A DNA stretch of 64,000 bases. It comes from Diplodia intermedia. Its lineage: Eukaryota > Ascomycota > Dothideomycetes > Botryosphaeriales > Botryosphaeriaceae. The stretch spans positions 62,001 to 126,000 of the forward strand of contig JAKEKT010000068.1 of the NCBI GenBank assembly GCA_021495925.1, written 5' to 3'. The translations under genes were made by a program, and so were the position numbers. A model generated the notes under the pieces. That model ran no database searches. It was not told the origin of the DNA and was given only the letters and a program-made list of their open reading frames with translations. The stretch's first letter is position 1; every line of letters begins with the position of its first letter. This document shows, piece after piece, positions 22,073-32,415 of this stretch.

Positions 22073-23245
22073 CTACAACCACCCCAGCCATCCCCGCACC
22101 CACACCACCCACCCACCCCCCTCCCTCACATCAGCCCCCGGCGCCGCCTCCTCCTCCCCCCCCTCCTCCAAACACCCACCCCCCGCCACGACCGCCGCCG
22201 CGGCGTCGTCGATGCGCGCCGAGATGTGCGCCAGCTGCTCGGCGCTCAGGCCGAGCGGATGGCCGGGCGCGCGGTCGGCGCGCCACAGGCGGGCGTAGCG
22301 GCGTCTGCGGGCGTCGACGGTGTTTTTGCAGTTGAGGTCGGCGGCTTGGTCTGGCTGTTCTGGCTGTTGTCCTTTCGCGGAGGGTGAGTCGACGGAGTCG
22401 CCGGGGATGATGGTGGTGGTACTGGGTTCGGGAGCGTCGTTGGGATGATGATGATGGTGGTCGTCGCCGGAGAAGAAGACGCGGCGCGGGTCGGCGACGT
22501 CCCATATCCACTCGAAGTCGGGCGAGGAGACGGGGCAGCCGGAGCTGGTGGTGGTGGTCGTGGCCGTGGTGTGGAGGGTGGCGGTGGCGGTGGTGGTGGT
22601 GGTGACGTATTGGTGCGGGAGGAGGCGGCGGCAGCTGTTGTCGTCGGACGGCGGCCGCGCGGTCGGTAGGGTTCGGGTGGGCCTGGTTTTCATCAGGCGG
22701 GGCATGGTGTCGGTGGCGGAGTGGATGAGCTCGCTGCCTACGATGAAGAGCATGATGAGCGTGTGTTTGTTTGACCAGATGCGATACACCTCCTCCTCTG
22801 GCTCGTCCTCCTCCTCATCCTCGTAGTCGTCGCTGGTGCCTGAGGGGGTGCTTTCTCTCGACGAATGCTCGCTTAGTGATCCGATGCCCGAACTAGAGCC
22901 CGTGTAGTCATCGCTTTCGTGCCCGCTGGATGAGGACTGAGAAGCTTGGGTTGCGCCGGGCAGCGGGAGAAGACCTGGCGGATATCGGGCGCCTCTGCCC
23001 GGGTTCGGGGCAAGGTGAGGTGCGGGAAATGGGGTTGGGGCGGTGCGAGGCGCGGTAGATGGGGCTTGGACTGTGTGGGGCGCAGCAGATGGGACTTGGA
23101 CAGTGCGAGGCGCGGTGGTTGTCTTACGTCGGCGAGGTTGCTGTCGCGCGGGCACTTTGTCGTGGGCGGGAGGGTCGGCTATACCAAAGTGTCTTCCACT
23201 TCTGGTGTGGCCGTCCACGTGGTGGAAGTTGTCGTGCTTTGGCAT
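22073..23245 (-). CDS. Low-complexity hypothetical protein
   Basis: A 390-residue open frame starting at MPKHDNFHHVDG. I recognise no family. The N-terminal third is Pro/Ala/Thr-rich with a tandem unit (TVQVPSAAPH, TVQAPSTAPR) encoded by a 30-bp DNA repeat. A Ser-rich and acidic stretch follows (YEDEEEDEPEEEV), then one hydrophobic segment (HTLIMLFIVGSELIHSA) that might be a membrane helix, then Thr-rich and His-rich runs, and a more ordinary C-terminal part (RRRRYARLWRADRAPGHPLG). Low-complexity GC-rich DNA can keep frames open by chance, so this may be only partly real or spliced differently. The ordinary-looking ends are the main support. Confidence 0.42.
   Translation of the reverse strand: MPKHDNFHHVDGHTRSGRHFGIADPPAHDKVPARQQPRRRKTTTAPRTVQVPSAAPHTVQAPSTAPRTAPTPFPAPHLAPNPGRGARYPPGLLPLPGATQASQSSSSGHESDDYTGSSSGIGSLSEHSSRESTPSGTSDDYEDEEEDEPEEEVYRIWSNKHTLIMLFIVGSELIHSATDTMPRLMKTRPTRTLPTARPPSDDNSCRRLLPHQYVTTTTTATATLHTTATTTTTSSGCPVSSPDFEWIWDVADPRRVFFSGDDHHHHHPNDAPEPSTTTIIPGDSVDSPSAKGQQPEQPDQAADLNCKNTVDARRRRYARLWRADRAPGHPLGLSAEQLAHISARIDDAAAAVVAGGGCLEEGGEEEAAPGADVREGGGWVVWVRGWLGWL
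23043..23118. repeat. 30-bp tandem repeat, about 2.5 units
   Basis: Units start at 23043, 23073 and 23103 with GTGCGAGGCGCGG or GTGTGGGGCGCAG and a shared ATGGG.CTTGGAC segment. It encodes the Pro/Ala repeat of the overlapping minus-strand gene. Confidence 0.7.
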
Positions 23246-25147
23246 TGAAAACCTGTAGTACGCAGCACCAACGCCGATGGTTAATGGATAGAGGAATAAG
23301 GTCTCGCTCGGGGTGTGGCATGATTGATAAAAGCTGACTTGCGGAGTCTTTGTTGTTTGCACGCATTCACAACAAAGAGAAGAACAGAACAAGAGGGCTG
23401 CTGGCTGCCGAGGACGTCTTCATTCATGACACACCCAAGAATGGCTGGATATCCCTCCAGCCATTGTTGCAAAACGAGAATTGGTCAAGCTCGTACCAGA
23501 TGTGTGGAGATTCAAACAAATTCTACAAACTCAGTTCGACTGGCCTTTACGTAGCCTGTATGCAAGACGACAGGGACGCCACAGAACGAAACAAAGCTCT
23601 CGAAGAACTTCTGTCTACAAAAAATTAAAAGGGACGGTGAGGTGTCTATGGTTGCGTCGACAGTTGATATGCTTGCGGACGCCGGTCTTTTACCCGGCGA
23701 TGTGCAGCGGCGTAGTAGCCCCTGATTACCGCAACGCCGCTGGCCGAGTTCGCCGAGTGCGCTGGCTAATGCTGGTGGCACGGGTGACAAGAGAAGATAT
23801 GGTGCATCATATTAAACTCCTCATGGAAAGAGTGAAGGCAGATGCGTGCTGGCCCATCCCTTTCATCACCCGCTGTGGTGGTGTTGAAGTTCGTCTTTGT
23901 TCAAAATTGCGGATTGGACTAGCGCTGTTTCCGGATGCGGAGACGAAATAAAAGATTAAGTTGCCTTGTGTTTCATTGCTGAATCGAGCCGCATCGCTTA
24001 CGTGGGTAGTGCCTTGGTGAAGTCCTTGGCTTCCTTGGGCCCTAGTGTTTCCCTCCTATCCGCAGAAAGTTAAGATCGACACTTACCTTTCCTCTTTGCT
24101 TTGCATTTCAGCCTTCCGCCTTCCGCCTTCGGTTAGAGTATAGTTATCGGTTACCGTCGTTTTTACATACGGCGCGATGATCAAAAATACTACACAGGAG
24201 CTTGACCTTCACGCAGCATGTTCGAGCAGGTAGATCGCTGCACAGGGTTCCGTCCCACTCAAAGAAGTCCATAATGCAAGTTTAGAGACGGGTCGGATGG
24301 ACCTCAAAAGCCCGGCCCGATACCTATCCTGACTCGGCTCGGTTCTCACGATTCCCAGAGAACCCTCTGTCGCCACGGCTCCCGAAAGCACATCTGACAG
24401 TGAATCTACCAGCTATTCGAAAGGTATGCCGATAACCATCGAATTGTTCCAAGCGAGGCCTTCTCGAAAATGGAATGCGTCATCGCGGATGCCCACGGAA
24501 CGCCCGGGCCCCCAGCTTTCAGCAACGCCGCTCCTGTTTCATGATCGCCCATCAAATGCAAATCTCCATGTGATTTTCGCCAGCCCGACAGCCGGTTCCG
24601 TCTGGTGGGAAATCTTCCGCTCTGCCGACTCAGAGACGCAGTCCGCATAGTGCTGCGGAAAGTTACGCATCGGCACACGGCGAGCCGCTTTGTTTCGTTT
24701 GCCTTGCTACGTATCTGACTAGCTAGATCGTCTCAACTTGTAACAGCGCATCTACTAATGTTTGAGCCAAGACCGCCAGCCCTGTTCCCCTATACACAAC
24801 CAGGGACCCGGCGCGCTGTATGCTACGCATACGACTGCCATTCCTTCCACAATACCGACTGCCGCGATGGAATACAGTGATGCCAGAAGCACCCGCCCTG
24901 CCGGGCACCCTGGGCATGAACATAGACAGAAACATCAATGTAAGCGATGCAAGTCTCAGATTCACATCCCAGCAAGAGTCGCTCTTGTTCGCCGTCGTCG
25001 CTCCTGCCAAGTATTGTAGACAAGAACACTCACTTCGACTGATTCAGTATTACCGGCCTGAACTTGGCTCTTCACCCCCTTATATAATGGATGCTGGTTT
25101 GATTTGCAAGCCCATCACTCTCCCCACACTCGTTCACTGTCCCCACC
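23246..25147. other. 1.9-kb intergenic region
   Basis: Between a minus-strand and a plus-strand gene. A 92-codon frame at 23350-23628 has a fairly protein-like composition but no ATG start and no family match, so it is not called. A short run of CTTCCGC units lies near 24113-24131. The right end holds the promoter of the FAD oxidase. Confidence 0.45.
25081..25087 (+). promoter_or_regulatory. TATA box of the FAD oxidase gene
   Basis: TATATAA, 61 bp before the start codon at 25148, followed by a C-rich leader. Confidence 0.55.
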
Positions 25148-26665
25148 ATGGACTCATCCCGTTCGCTCGGCAGCCTCAAAAAGCTGCTGATCCAGTCACT
25201 CCTTTTCGCCAGCACCACCGCCACCGCCTGGGCCCAAGACGCAGGATCGCTCGAAGAATGCCTCGGCCAGGTTAGCGCCACCTTCGACGGCGAGCCCAGC
25301 TGGGCCAACGAGACATCGCCGTGGGCACTGCGCATCACGCCCAAGCCCATCACCGTCGTGCACCCGACGACGGCCGACGACATCGCGACCGCGCTCTCCT
25401 GCGCCCAGCAGTTCTCGCTCAAAGTGTCGGCCCTCAACGGCGGCCACTCGTACGGGGCGTACGGGCTCGGCGGCAACGACGGCGCCCTCGTCATCAACAT
25501 GTCGAAATTCACCGCCATCAGCTACGACGAGGCCAGCGAGACGCTGACCTACGGCGGCGGCAGCCGCGTCGGCCCCGTCGCGACCTGGCTCTGGACGAAC
25601 CACGGGCGGCACTTCCCGCACGTGCGCGCCAACTGGGTCGGGCTGGCGGGCTCGTCCATCGGCGGCGGCTTCGGGACGACGTCGCGGTTCCTGGGCACGC
25701 CCATGGACGCGCTGACGCAGGTCGAGTACATGCTGTACAACGGCACCGTCGTCACCGCCTCGCGCGAGGAGAACGCGGACCTCTTCTGGGCGGCGCAGGG
25801 CGCGGGGTCCAGCTACGGCATCATCCTGTCGCTCACGACGACGACGTGGCAGCCCGAGCACTCGCACGTCACCAACTTCACCATCACGCTGCCCGCCGAC
25901 ACCAGCCTCGACCAGGGCGTCGACGCGCTGCTGGCGGTGCAGGACTACGCGCAGACCAGCGCGCCCGACACGCTCGCGCTGCGCTGGTCATTGACGGCGC
26001 CGCCGTACACCGGGTCCGGCTACTTCTACGGCGACCCGGCCGACTTCAACGACACCATCGCGCCGCTGCTGGAGGCGCTGCCCGCCAACATCACGCTCGC
26101 GACGGCCGTCGAGGACTTCTGGAGCATGGAGGTCATCGCGAGCCCCGCGCTCAACGGCTCCGCCGACACCTTCCCGCCGCGCAACATGTACCTGCAGGCC
26201 GTCGTGCTGCGCGGCGGCGACGGCGGCTTCACGCGCGAGTCGGCGCGCGCGCTGTACGAGCACACGACGCTCGCGTTCAACAGGACGGATCTGACCAAGT
26301 TCGGCTTCCTGGACCTGTGGGGCGGCGGCGTCGCCCGGGAGATCGAGGACGGCGACACGGCGTTCGCGCACTCGGACAGCCTGTGGCTGGTGCGCTGGGA
26401 GGGCCGCCTGCAGACCGGCCTGTCTGAGTGGCCCGCTGACGGCGTCGAGTACATGCAGGCCGGCTTCCGCCCGTTTTTGGACCAGCTCGGCGCTGAGGGC
26501 ATCCCCGTGCGCGGGTTTGTCAACTATCGTGATACCGAGCTGACCGAGGCCGAGTGGAGCGAGCGCTTGTATGCGGAGAACTACCCGCGCATGAAGGAGA
26601 TCAAGAAGGCGGTGGATCCGCTGGGCATGTTCACGACGAACGATCAGAGCATTCCGCTGCCGTAG
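25148..26665 (+). CDS. Secreted FAD-linked oxidase (BBE/AA7 type)
   Basis: Single exon of 505 residues with a signal peptide (LLIQSLLFASTTATAWA). The FAD_binding_4 domain shows PTTADDIATAL, ALNGGHSYGAYG with His100 in the place of the flavin-linking histidine, NMSKF, GGGSRVGPVA and GSSIGGGFGTTSRFLG; then WAAQGAGSSYGIIL; the berberine-bridge C-terminus ends YPRMKEIKKAVDPLGMF. The family oxidises sugars, oligosaccharides or alkaloid-like substrates with oxygen. The second covalent flavin link (Cys in the CPxVG.GG motif of bicovalent enzymes) is replaced (RANWVGLAGSS), so a single His link is expected. Many N-glycosylation sequons agree with secretion. A distant relative is built into the fusion gene at 10536-14108. 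Confidence 0.92.
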   Translation: MDSSRSLGSLKKLLIQSLLFASTTATAWAQDAGSLEECLGQVSATFDGEPSWANETSPWALRITPKPITVVHPTTADDIATALSCAQQFSLKVSALNGGHSYGAYGLGGNDGALVINMSKFTAISYDEASETLTYGGGSRVGPVATWLWTNHGRHFPHVRANWVGLAGSSIGGGFGTTSRFLGTPMDALTQVEYMLYNGTVVTASREENADLFWAAQGAGSSYGIILSLTTTTWQPEHSHVTNFTITLPADTSLDQGVDALLAVQDYAQTSAPDTLALRWSLTAPPYTGSGYFYGDPADFNDTIAPLLEALPANITLATAVEDFWSMEVIASPALNGSADTFPPRNMYLQAVVLRGGDGGFTRESARALYEHTTLAFNRTDLTKFGFLDLWGGGVAREIEDGDTAFAHSDSLWLVRWEGRLQTGLSEWPADGVEYMQAGFRPFLDQLGAEGIPVRGFVNYRDTELTEAEWSERLYAENYPRMKEIKKAVDPLGMFTTNDQSIPLP

Positions 26666-27317
26666 GTCGGATATGTAGAAGTGCGGTTTGCTTGACCGCT
26701 TTAGTAGGCATTAAGTAAACATTTCAAGTTCAATGTCCTCCTGTTTCATACTGGCAGCGTGAAAGAGTGTCATCGCCTTACTTTTATTGCTGTGCTCTTC
26801 TTTCTTTCGCTATGTGGCAGCTGGAATTGACAGCCGAAAGATATCACGTAAACTTGATCGTTAATATGAGAGCACGTAGGGGCATAATTGAGGATGGCGA
26901 CGGGGCTAGCTTTTAGATAGGTAGGTAGGCTATGGCAGCTTGAGTACGGTGAGAGGAGTGTGGAGAGAGGAGTTGGTAGTCATGGTAGTGTTATGAATAA
27001 GTTCTCCGGGCGAGTGCCAAAACCAGCAGCACAGCTCCATCGACGCGATACGACCGTTCCTACCGCAAAGGTAGTTTAATCCAAGACTCGGACGTATATG
27101 CGAGCTTCCAATACCCACACATACGTCTAGATTATGGATTAACTTCCCTATAGAAGTTCTCCGCAGCATCGCCAGCGGGCGCAAGTGTCCAAAGGCTCAC
27201 CGCGAACGAACATCGTTCCGAGAAGCTATGAACGCATCGTCGAAAAAGACCCTTAGTGCAAACGCCATACAGGAGTGCACCGCGTCCCCCATTCCCAAGC
27301 CAGAAAGCCCCATCCAC
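26666..27317. other. intergenic, convergent 3' ends
   Basis: About 650 bp between convergent genes; it holds one copy of the 80-bp inverted-repeat element at 27070-27149. Nothing else seen. Confidence 0.5.
27070..27149. repeat. 80-bp inverted-repeat element, copy A
   Basis: Starts GGTAGTTTAATCCAAGA and ends TATGGATTAACTTCCC, whose reverse complement again gives AGTTAATCCA. The copy at 41489-41568 has the same length, the same ends and the same inner GGACG.AT.TGCG. This looks like a tiny non-autonomous element or a conserved hairpin. Confidence 0.55.
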
Positions 27318-29203
27318 CTACACATGCCTCCTCCTCGCCCATTCGGTCAAGTACTCCCGCCCAGCCAAGCGATACGTATCCTCCTCGACATACCAGCCGC
27401 CCTGCGTCCCCGTCTGCAACACCATATTCGCCCCCGCCGTCCCATCCCCATACCTCGGCCACGCCACCCCCTCGCCCTCGGGCCTCCCCGTCCACGCGAA
27501 CCGGATCCACCTCTCCCCCATCGCAGCGCTCAACGCGCGATACTCCCCCCACGGCCCCACCCTCTCCGGGTCCCCAAACACAAACGCCACCTCGGCGAAA
27601 TGCGCGACGCCCTTGTACGCGGGCGGCAGGAACGCCGGGTTCAGATACGTCGCGTTCTCGGTCGTCGTCGCGTTCGGCACGTACGCCCGCGTGTTGAAGC
27701 GGTACACGTACGTATCCGCGTGCCCGCGCGCGTAGTGCCGCGCGTCGTCGAGCCGCGGCGCGTGGTAGAAGGCGTCGCCGACGATGGCGGCCGCGCGCTT
27801 GTACTGCGCGCCGAGCTCCGCGAACGTCGTCGCGCCCGTGTCGAGCGGGATGCCCGAGGCGGCGTCGTCGGGGTAGAGGGCGAGGAGGCGGTCGACGGCG
27901 GGTTCGGGGTACGCGAAGCCGGTGCGGTGGAGGAGGTAGTGGCGCAGGTCGGCGGCGGTGTTGACGGTGCCGTCGGCGGGCGCGTTGTCCGTGCCTTCGT
28001 CTGAGTTGGTGCCGTAGAGGTGCGGGATGTGGGCGAAGCGGCCGGCGTGCAGGAGGGTGGTTGGGTAGGCGGGCATGATGTCGCCGTCGACGGTGGGGTA
28101 GAAGCCTGGCCCGCCGACGGTGGACGAGTTGAGGTGCGGGTAGAGGGTGGCGTAGGGGATGGTGCGGAGGCAGGCGAGCGTGTCGGCGGCCGCGCTGCAG
28201 TTGACGCTGTCGACGATTTTGTTGTAGATGGGCTGGTACCAGTCGCTGCCGTTGTACCACGCGGTGGCTGCGCTGCCGCTTTCCTGGATCGACCGGTGGA
28301 AGAGGCCGTCGGTGCGGCCGCCGTAGGTCATGAGTAGTTGTCCCTGAATGGTGTCAGTGTAAAGGGCTCGGGGAAGGTATTTGGTTCAGACTCACCACTG
28401 CGAATGAACCTGAGGATTCGCCCCAGATGGTCACAGAGTCGCTGCGAGTCGATTAGAATGTGTCTGTCTGACCAGGTTCAGGTACCTACGGATTTCCACC
28501 AAAAGCCTCGATGTTTTCCTGAACCCATGCCAGAGCTTTACGCATGTCTCGCAATGCGAGATTCGTGTTTCCCGAACCCTTAAACGTCAGTAGGCTGAGT
28601 CAGGCGACAGGGAAGAGCTTCGGCTCACCTGGATCTCAATGGAGTACATGTTACCCCACCCACCCTTCCTGTAGTTGATACTTGCGCCAATGATGGGGTA
28701 CCCAATCTCCACAGATCTCTGCACAATCCATGTAAGATTGTAATTCGGCAGGCCGCTCGTTCCCTGCTGGTAACTGTTTCTGTCAACACCCACAGCGTTG
28801 TTCCAAAAGCGGCAGACTGCACGCACCTTCCGCCATGGATCCATAGCATGATTGGCAGCTTAGTATCATTCGAACCGCTTGGGCGCACGACGTTGATGTT
28901 CAAACAATCCTCGCTCATGCCATACAGCGCATCGTCGTCGGGATCGGCATCTGGGCAGGCATGACCATACGCCTTGGCATCGCGGGTCCCATTCCACGTT
29001 TCGGTGAGAGCTTGCGGGATGCGGAAACGATTTTCGCCGGCTGTAGACTGTGCATATGGGATACCCAGAAACAGATCTTGTCCGAACTGGGGTAAATGCA
29101 AGCCCGCGTAGCTGCCATTGCGCACACGCACCAAGGGGTCGGCGGCGGAGATGGCTGCGAGTGGAAGAATGGCCACCGAAAGGACTTGGGTGAAGAGGCG
29201 CAT
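27318..29203 (-). CDS. Secreted type-B carboxylesterase
   Basis: Five exons in transcript order: 29203-28827, 28773-28629, 28578-28490, 28441-28396 and 28343-27318; introns are 53, 50, 48 and 52 bp, all GT-AG, and phases fit, giving 560 residues. Signal peptide at 1-20. Oxyanion loop WIHGGSYQQG at about 121-130; YNLTWIVQRSVEIG; nucleophile motif GESSGS with Ser213; acid in TNSDEGTD (Glu335); general base His467 in VAHFAEVAFVFG; so the alpha/beta-hydrolase triad is complete. The family hydrolyses esters of lipids, phenolics or xenobiotics outside the cell. Intron 1 has a second acceptor 6 bp upstream that would add two residues in the oxyanion loop; I prefer the longer intron because it restores the usual HGG(G/S)(Y/F) spacing. 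Confidence 0.88.
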
Positions 29204-30628
29204 GGCAACGGAGTGATGTGGTGGTTGCAACTCTGCTACAAAGCGGGGAGTTGCGGCTGATGTCACGCCTTTTTTATTACCCCTCACGCTCGGCATCGGC
29301 GAAAAAGGGACTAGCTTCAGAGCTAACAGGAGTGGGTTGTACCGATGATTGACTCTACCACGGCACAACGGCAGTCCTGCAACTTTCGTTATATCGGCCG
29401 CAAAATCAGGGGAACTCCGTGCTGAGGTAACGGATAAGAGTCTATGATAAGATGTTACAAATTACTCTGGTGCGGCATCGACGCGCCTTTGCCTATCAAC
29501 CGCGCTATTTATTGCCTCGGCTTCGATAACGCAATTAGCCTGATTAGGCTGCGCATGGTTGTGCATGGCACTATGTTACGCTCTACTGATTTCCTCATGC
29601 GTTCAGGTCTACTTACATGCAAGCATCTCTTATTCTTTGCGTGGTAGAATTGATCAATTAAGCTTGAATGCTTTACCAACCCTGGACAATGTCCTACAAA
29701 CACTACCACACAGGTATCTGAAGTCATGCGAATATTATAGAGTGGCTCCGGTATGCGACAAAATATTAAGCTGTCGAGGCAACTTATCGCCTCGCTCGTC
29801 GCCATCCACCTACGCGTCCACTAGCCATACAACAGGAAATCTTAACAACCATGCCAGACTATCATTACATGGGTGGTCGAAGTACATGTTCGAATAAAGG
29901 TGCGAGTCTAGAGCCTGTGTAAACACGTCCGAATATGGAAATTTGCTACTGCGTACTTTTGAATCGAGCTGGAGGAACTGTTGGTGGACGTGCCGGTGGA
30001 TCATAATGAGCGAGGGGATAGATGTATGCAAGCAAAAGACCGCCAGCCAGGTCTTCGGGAGGTGCGCCAGGATTACTGGTTTAAAAATGCATCCAAGCAC
30101 CGGCCCGGCCCGCACTAATCCCTTCTCATGAAAAACCGACCCGACCACTGCTATGACTGCTGTTCACAACCAACTACGACGGTGCTGGCTTCACTCCTCG
30201 CTCTACTGATGTGTGTTGGCGCCGCCGCACCAGCTTGGGGAGGGGGGCGCACATCTTCTTCTCGCCACCACCGCATTTCCGAGACTCTTGGCTGGCGATT
30301 GTAGAGACCGGCCTGAGCAAAATATCCTCCAGGAAAAATTCCGCAGCAGCCTACCGCTAGAGTAGAGCGCTCTGGATTCCTGATGGATGCCGGTCTCATC
30401 CCCATCGGTGCCGCCGGCGGGGAAACCGCGCAAACACTCGCTGTCTTGGCCTTCAATTTGCGCGACAACCCGCCAGATGCGAAAAGAACTGGAAGATGCC
30501 ATTATGGATCCCACGAGCTATACTGTCCTGGAAACCTCTATTAGCTATATACTCCGTGCATGTCGAGACTAGGAAGGTCTACCGTTTAGATACAAGCTGC
30601 TCATGCTAAGGTTTGAAACCGAAGCACA
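29204..30628. other. 1.4-kb intergenic region, no supported gene
   Basis: Upstream of the esterase (its promoter, left end) and downstream of the minus-strand gene at 30629. Locally AT-richer than the genes. Short open frames only. Confidence 0.5.
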
Positions 30629-31867
30629 TTACCCGCGTTTACTAATACTTTTCCGACCTCTTCGCTTTTTTGTCTCCCCTTGCTGCTCATCCGGCTGTTG
30701 CCTTTTTCCGAGCACTGAATTGGCCTCTGGGACCGAGGAATCGTCGACACCTCCACTCAGATTTTGATGAAAACTGGGAAAATAATTATCATCTCGGCTT
30801 TCTAAAAGTTCATCTTCAGACGGCGTGTTTGGTTGCGTGTCATTCCATGTTCCAGCATCACCGTCTGTTGGCTCCTCTTGTATGTGCGCGTCTGGCTCCG
30901 TGACGATGTCCGTTTGCTGAGGATTAGCATCAGCATCTGCCGGCTGCTCTCTTTCGTGCAAAACCTCCCCTTTTAGCGGGGGGTATTTCCATTGCAGCGA
31001 GTTATCTTTTGCTGCCAACAAGTGCAGCCACCACAACGCCAGATTTACCGTCAGAGAGCCACTGTTGCTTTTGCCGTGTGCCCACTTCACCGTGGCAAAC
31101 TCTAAACGCCCATTATTGTCCGTTTCCTCTTCCACAGTGTGCGGGCCATTCTTGCTTGGTGCGTTAATATCAGGTCCGATACGAACGACCACGAGCGCTT
31201 TATCAGTTATCAAGTAGCCGTACCGCGCTCGAAGCCTGTGGCAGTAGGAGAATATTTGGGCCAGTGGTCTAAACCACTGCGGTCGTCTGTTGGAGGGCAA
31301 TCTCCAATAGCCCTCTTCAATCTCGTCCGGGTTCCACGTGGTGCTGATTTTGGTATCCCCTGGCAGGATGCTCTGCGGAGCCTCGTCTTGTCCTGATTCC
31401 CCTTCATCCTTCATGCGAATGGCCGCCCAGTCGGGAAAGAACGGGCGAGAGGACGGGCCACTATCGACCGGCCGTGTGTGGCAGGCGAGTTCCATGTAGA
31501 CGCATTCTTCATGCTTGAGCAATCTTTTAATAGTATCCTCGAGCGCTTCGCATACGACATTCGCATTCCACTTGTGGACGATGTTCTGCACCGACGCTTC
31601 GTTCCAGACTTCCCGGAATGCAGGACGTATCCGGGAGAAGTCGGAAAGGCCGACTTCTTCCTGGAGGAGCTGTGGGTACATTTTCGATAGAGTGGCACCG
31701 TTGAACTCTCTCCATCTTTGGACCCGGCACGGAGCTGAGTATGCGCGGTTCTCGGTGTTTCGTTTGCTTATGCTTTTCTTGTTCCTTCCGTCTGAGATGG
31801 GGATGCTGCTGTGGCGTGCGGTGATTTCGGGGTTCCGGGTTGTGAGGTAATCGCGAAGCGACGACAT
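30629..31867 (-). CDS. Conserved fungal protein of unknown function with PD-(D/E)XK-like motif
   Basis: Single exon of 412 residues. I recognise the pattern of an uncharacterised fungal family: SRPFFPDWAAIR, then ILPGDTKISTTW, PLAQIFSYCHRLRARYGYLITDKALVVVRI, and SLTVNLALWWLHLLAA. The D of PDWA followed by GDTK has the spacing and chemistry of a restriction-endonuclease-like (D...(D/E)XK) site, and the YGYLITD strand fits the same fold. This is an inference; no activity is known to me. The C-terminal 110 residues are acidic and disordered and end with a basic KKRRGRK stretch that could be a nuclear localisation signal. It is divergent from the FTA2-like gene across 548 bp. Confidence 0.65.
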   Translation of the reverse strand: MSSLRDYLTTRNPEITARHSSIPISDGRNKKSISKRNTENRAYSAPCRVQRWREFNGATLSKMYPQLLQEEVGLSDFSRIRPAFREVWNEASVQNIVHKWNANVVCEALEDTIKRLLKHEECVYMELACHTRPVDSGPSSRPFFPDWAAIRMKDEGESGQDEAPQSILPGDTKISTTWNPDEIEEGYWRLPSNRRPQWFRPLAQIFSYCHRLRARYGYLITDKALVVVRIGPDINAPSKNGPHTVEEETDNNGRLEFATVKWAHGKSNSGSLTVNLALWWLHLLAAKDNSLQWKYPPLKGEVLHEREQPADADANPQQTDIVTEPDAHIQEEPTDGDAGTWNDTQPNTPSEDELLESRDDNYFPSFHQNLSGGVDDSSVPEANSVLGKRQQPDEQQGETKKRRGRKSISKRG

Positions 31868-32415
31868 TGGATGTTTCGAAAGCGACCGGGGATGGCGTGC
31901 GATGCGAGTATAGTGCGGCGAAGCTCGGCGTCTTGTCTACTCGATCACCCCAGTCAGGACGTAAGAAGACACAGCTACGTAGGGTTTGACAGACCACAGT
32001 GCTTGATTGTTGGTGTCCGTCGTAAGGCCGCACAGGCAGAGGGGGAGAAACATATTGGACGCGGTTAATGCGATTGCTGTGCCGCAATGCACGCTGTACT
32101 GGGTACGTGGACAACCGACGATCCGGACAGATGAAGCAAAGGCAGGCGATTCGGCCCGCATTGAGGCTAGAGACATCCAATAACGGGCCGTGTTGCGTAA
32201 AGTGGGGGAGTTTCCCCGGTAAGACCATGCGAAATTAATCATTAGTACCCACCACCCATCCCACCTCGCGCCTCGCCGCACCCCGCAGCCCCGCCCAGCC
32301 CCCTGGCAAGTACCGCCACATATATCACAGGACGCTCAACACCGAGGCACATCGCACTCAACACATATCCAAGGCCATCAGAGAGGAGGGAAAATGGGTT
32401 TGCGATCGTGAAAAG
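31868..32415. other. divergent promoter region
   Basis: 548 bp between two divergent start codons; presumably holds both promoters. No further element recognised. Confidence 0.5.

Noticed and set aside
23350..23628. 92-codon plus-strand frame
   Set aside because: No ATG start, no family match and no splice partner found; kept only as a remark.
25321..26427. 368-codon plus-strand frame inside the FAD oxidase gene
   Set aside because: Arg/Ala/His-rich shadow of the GC-rich oxidase gene in another frame; the oxidase frame has a signal peptide and full family motifs.
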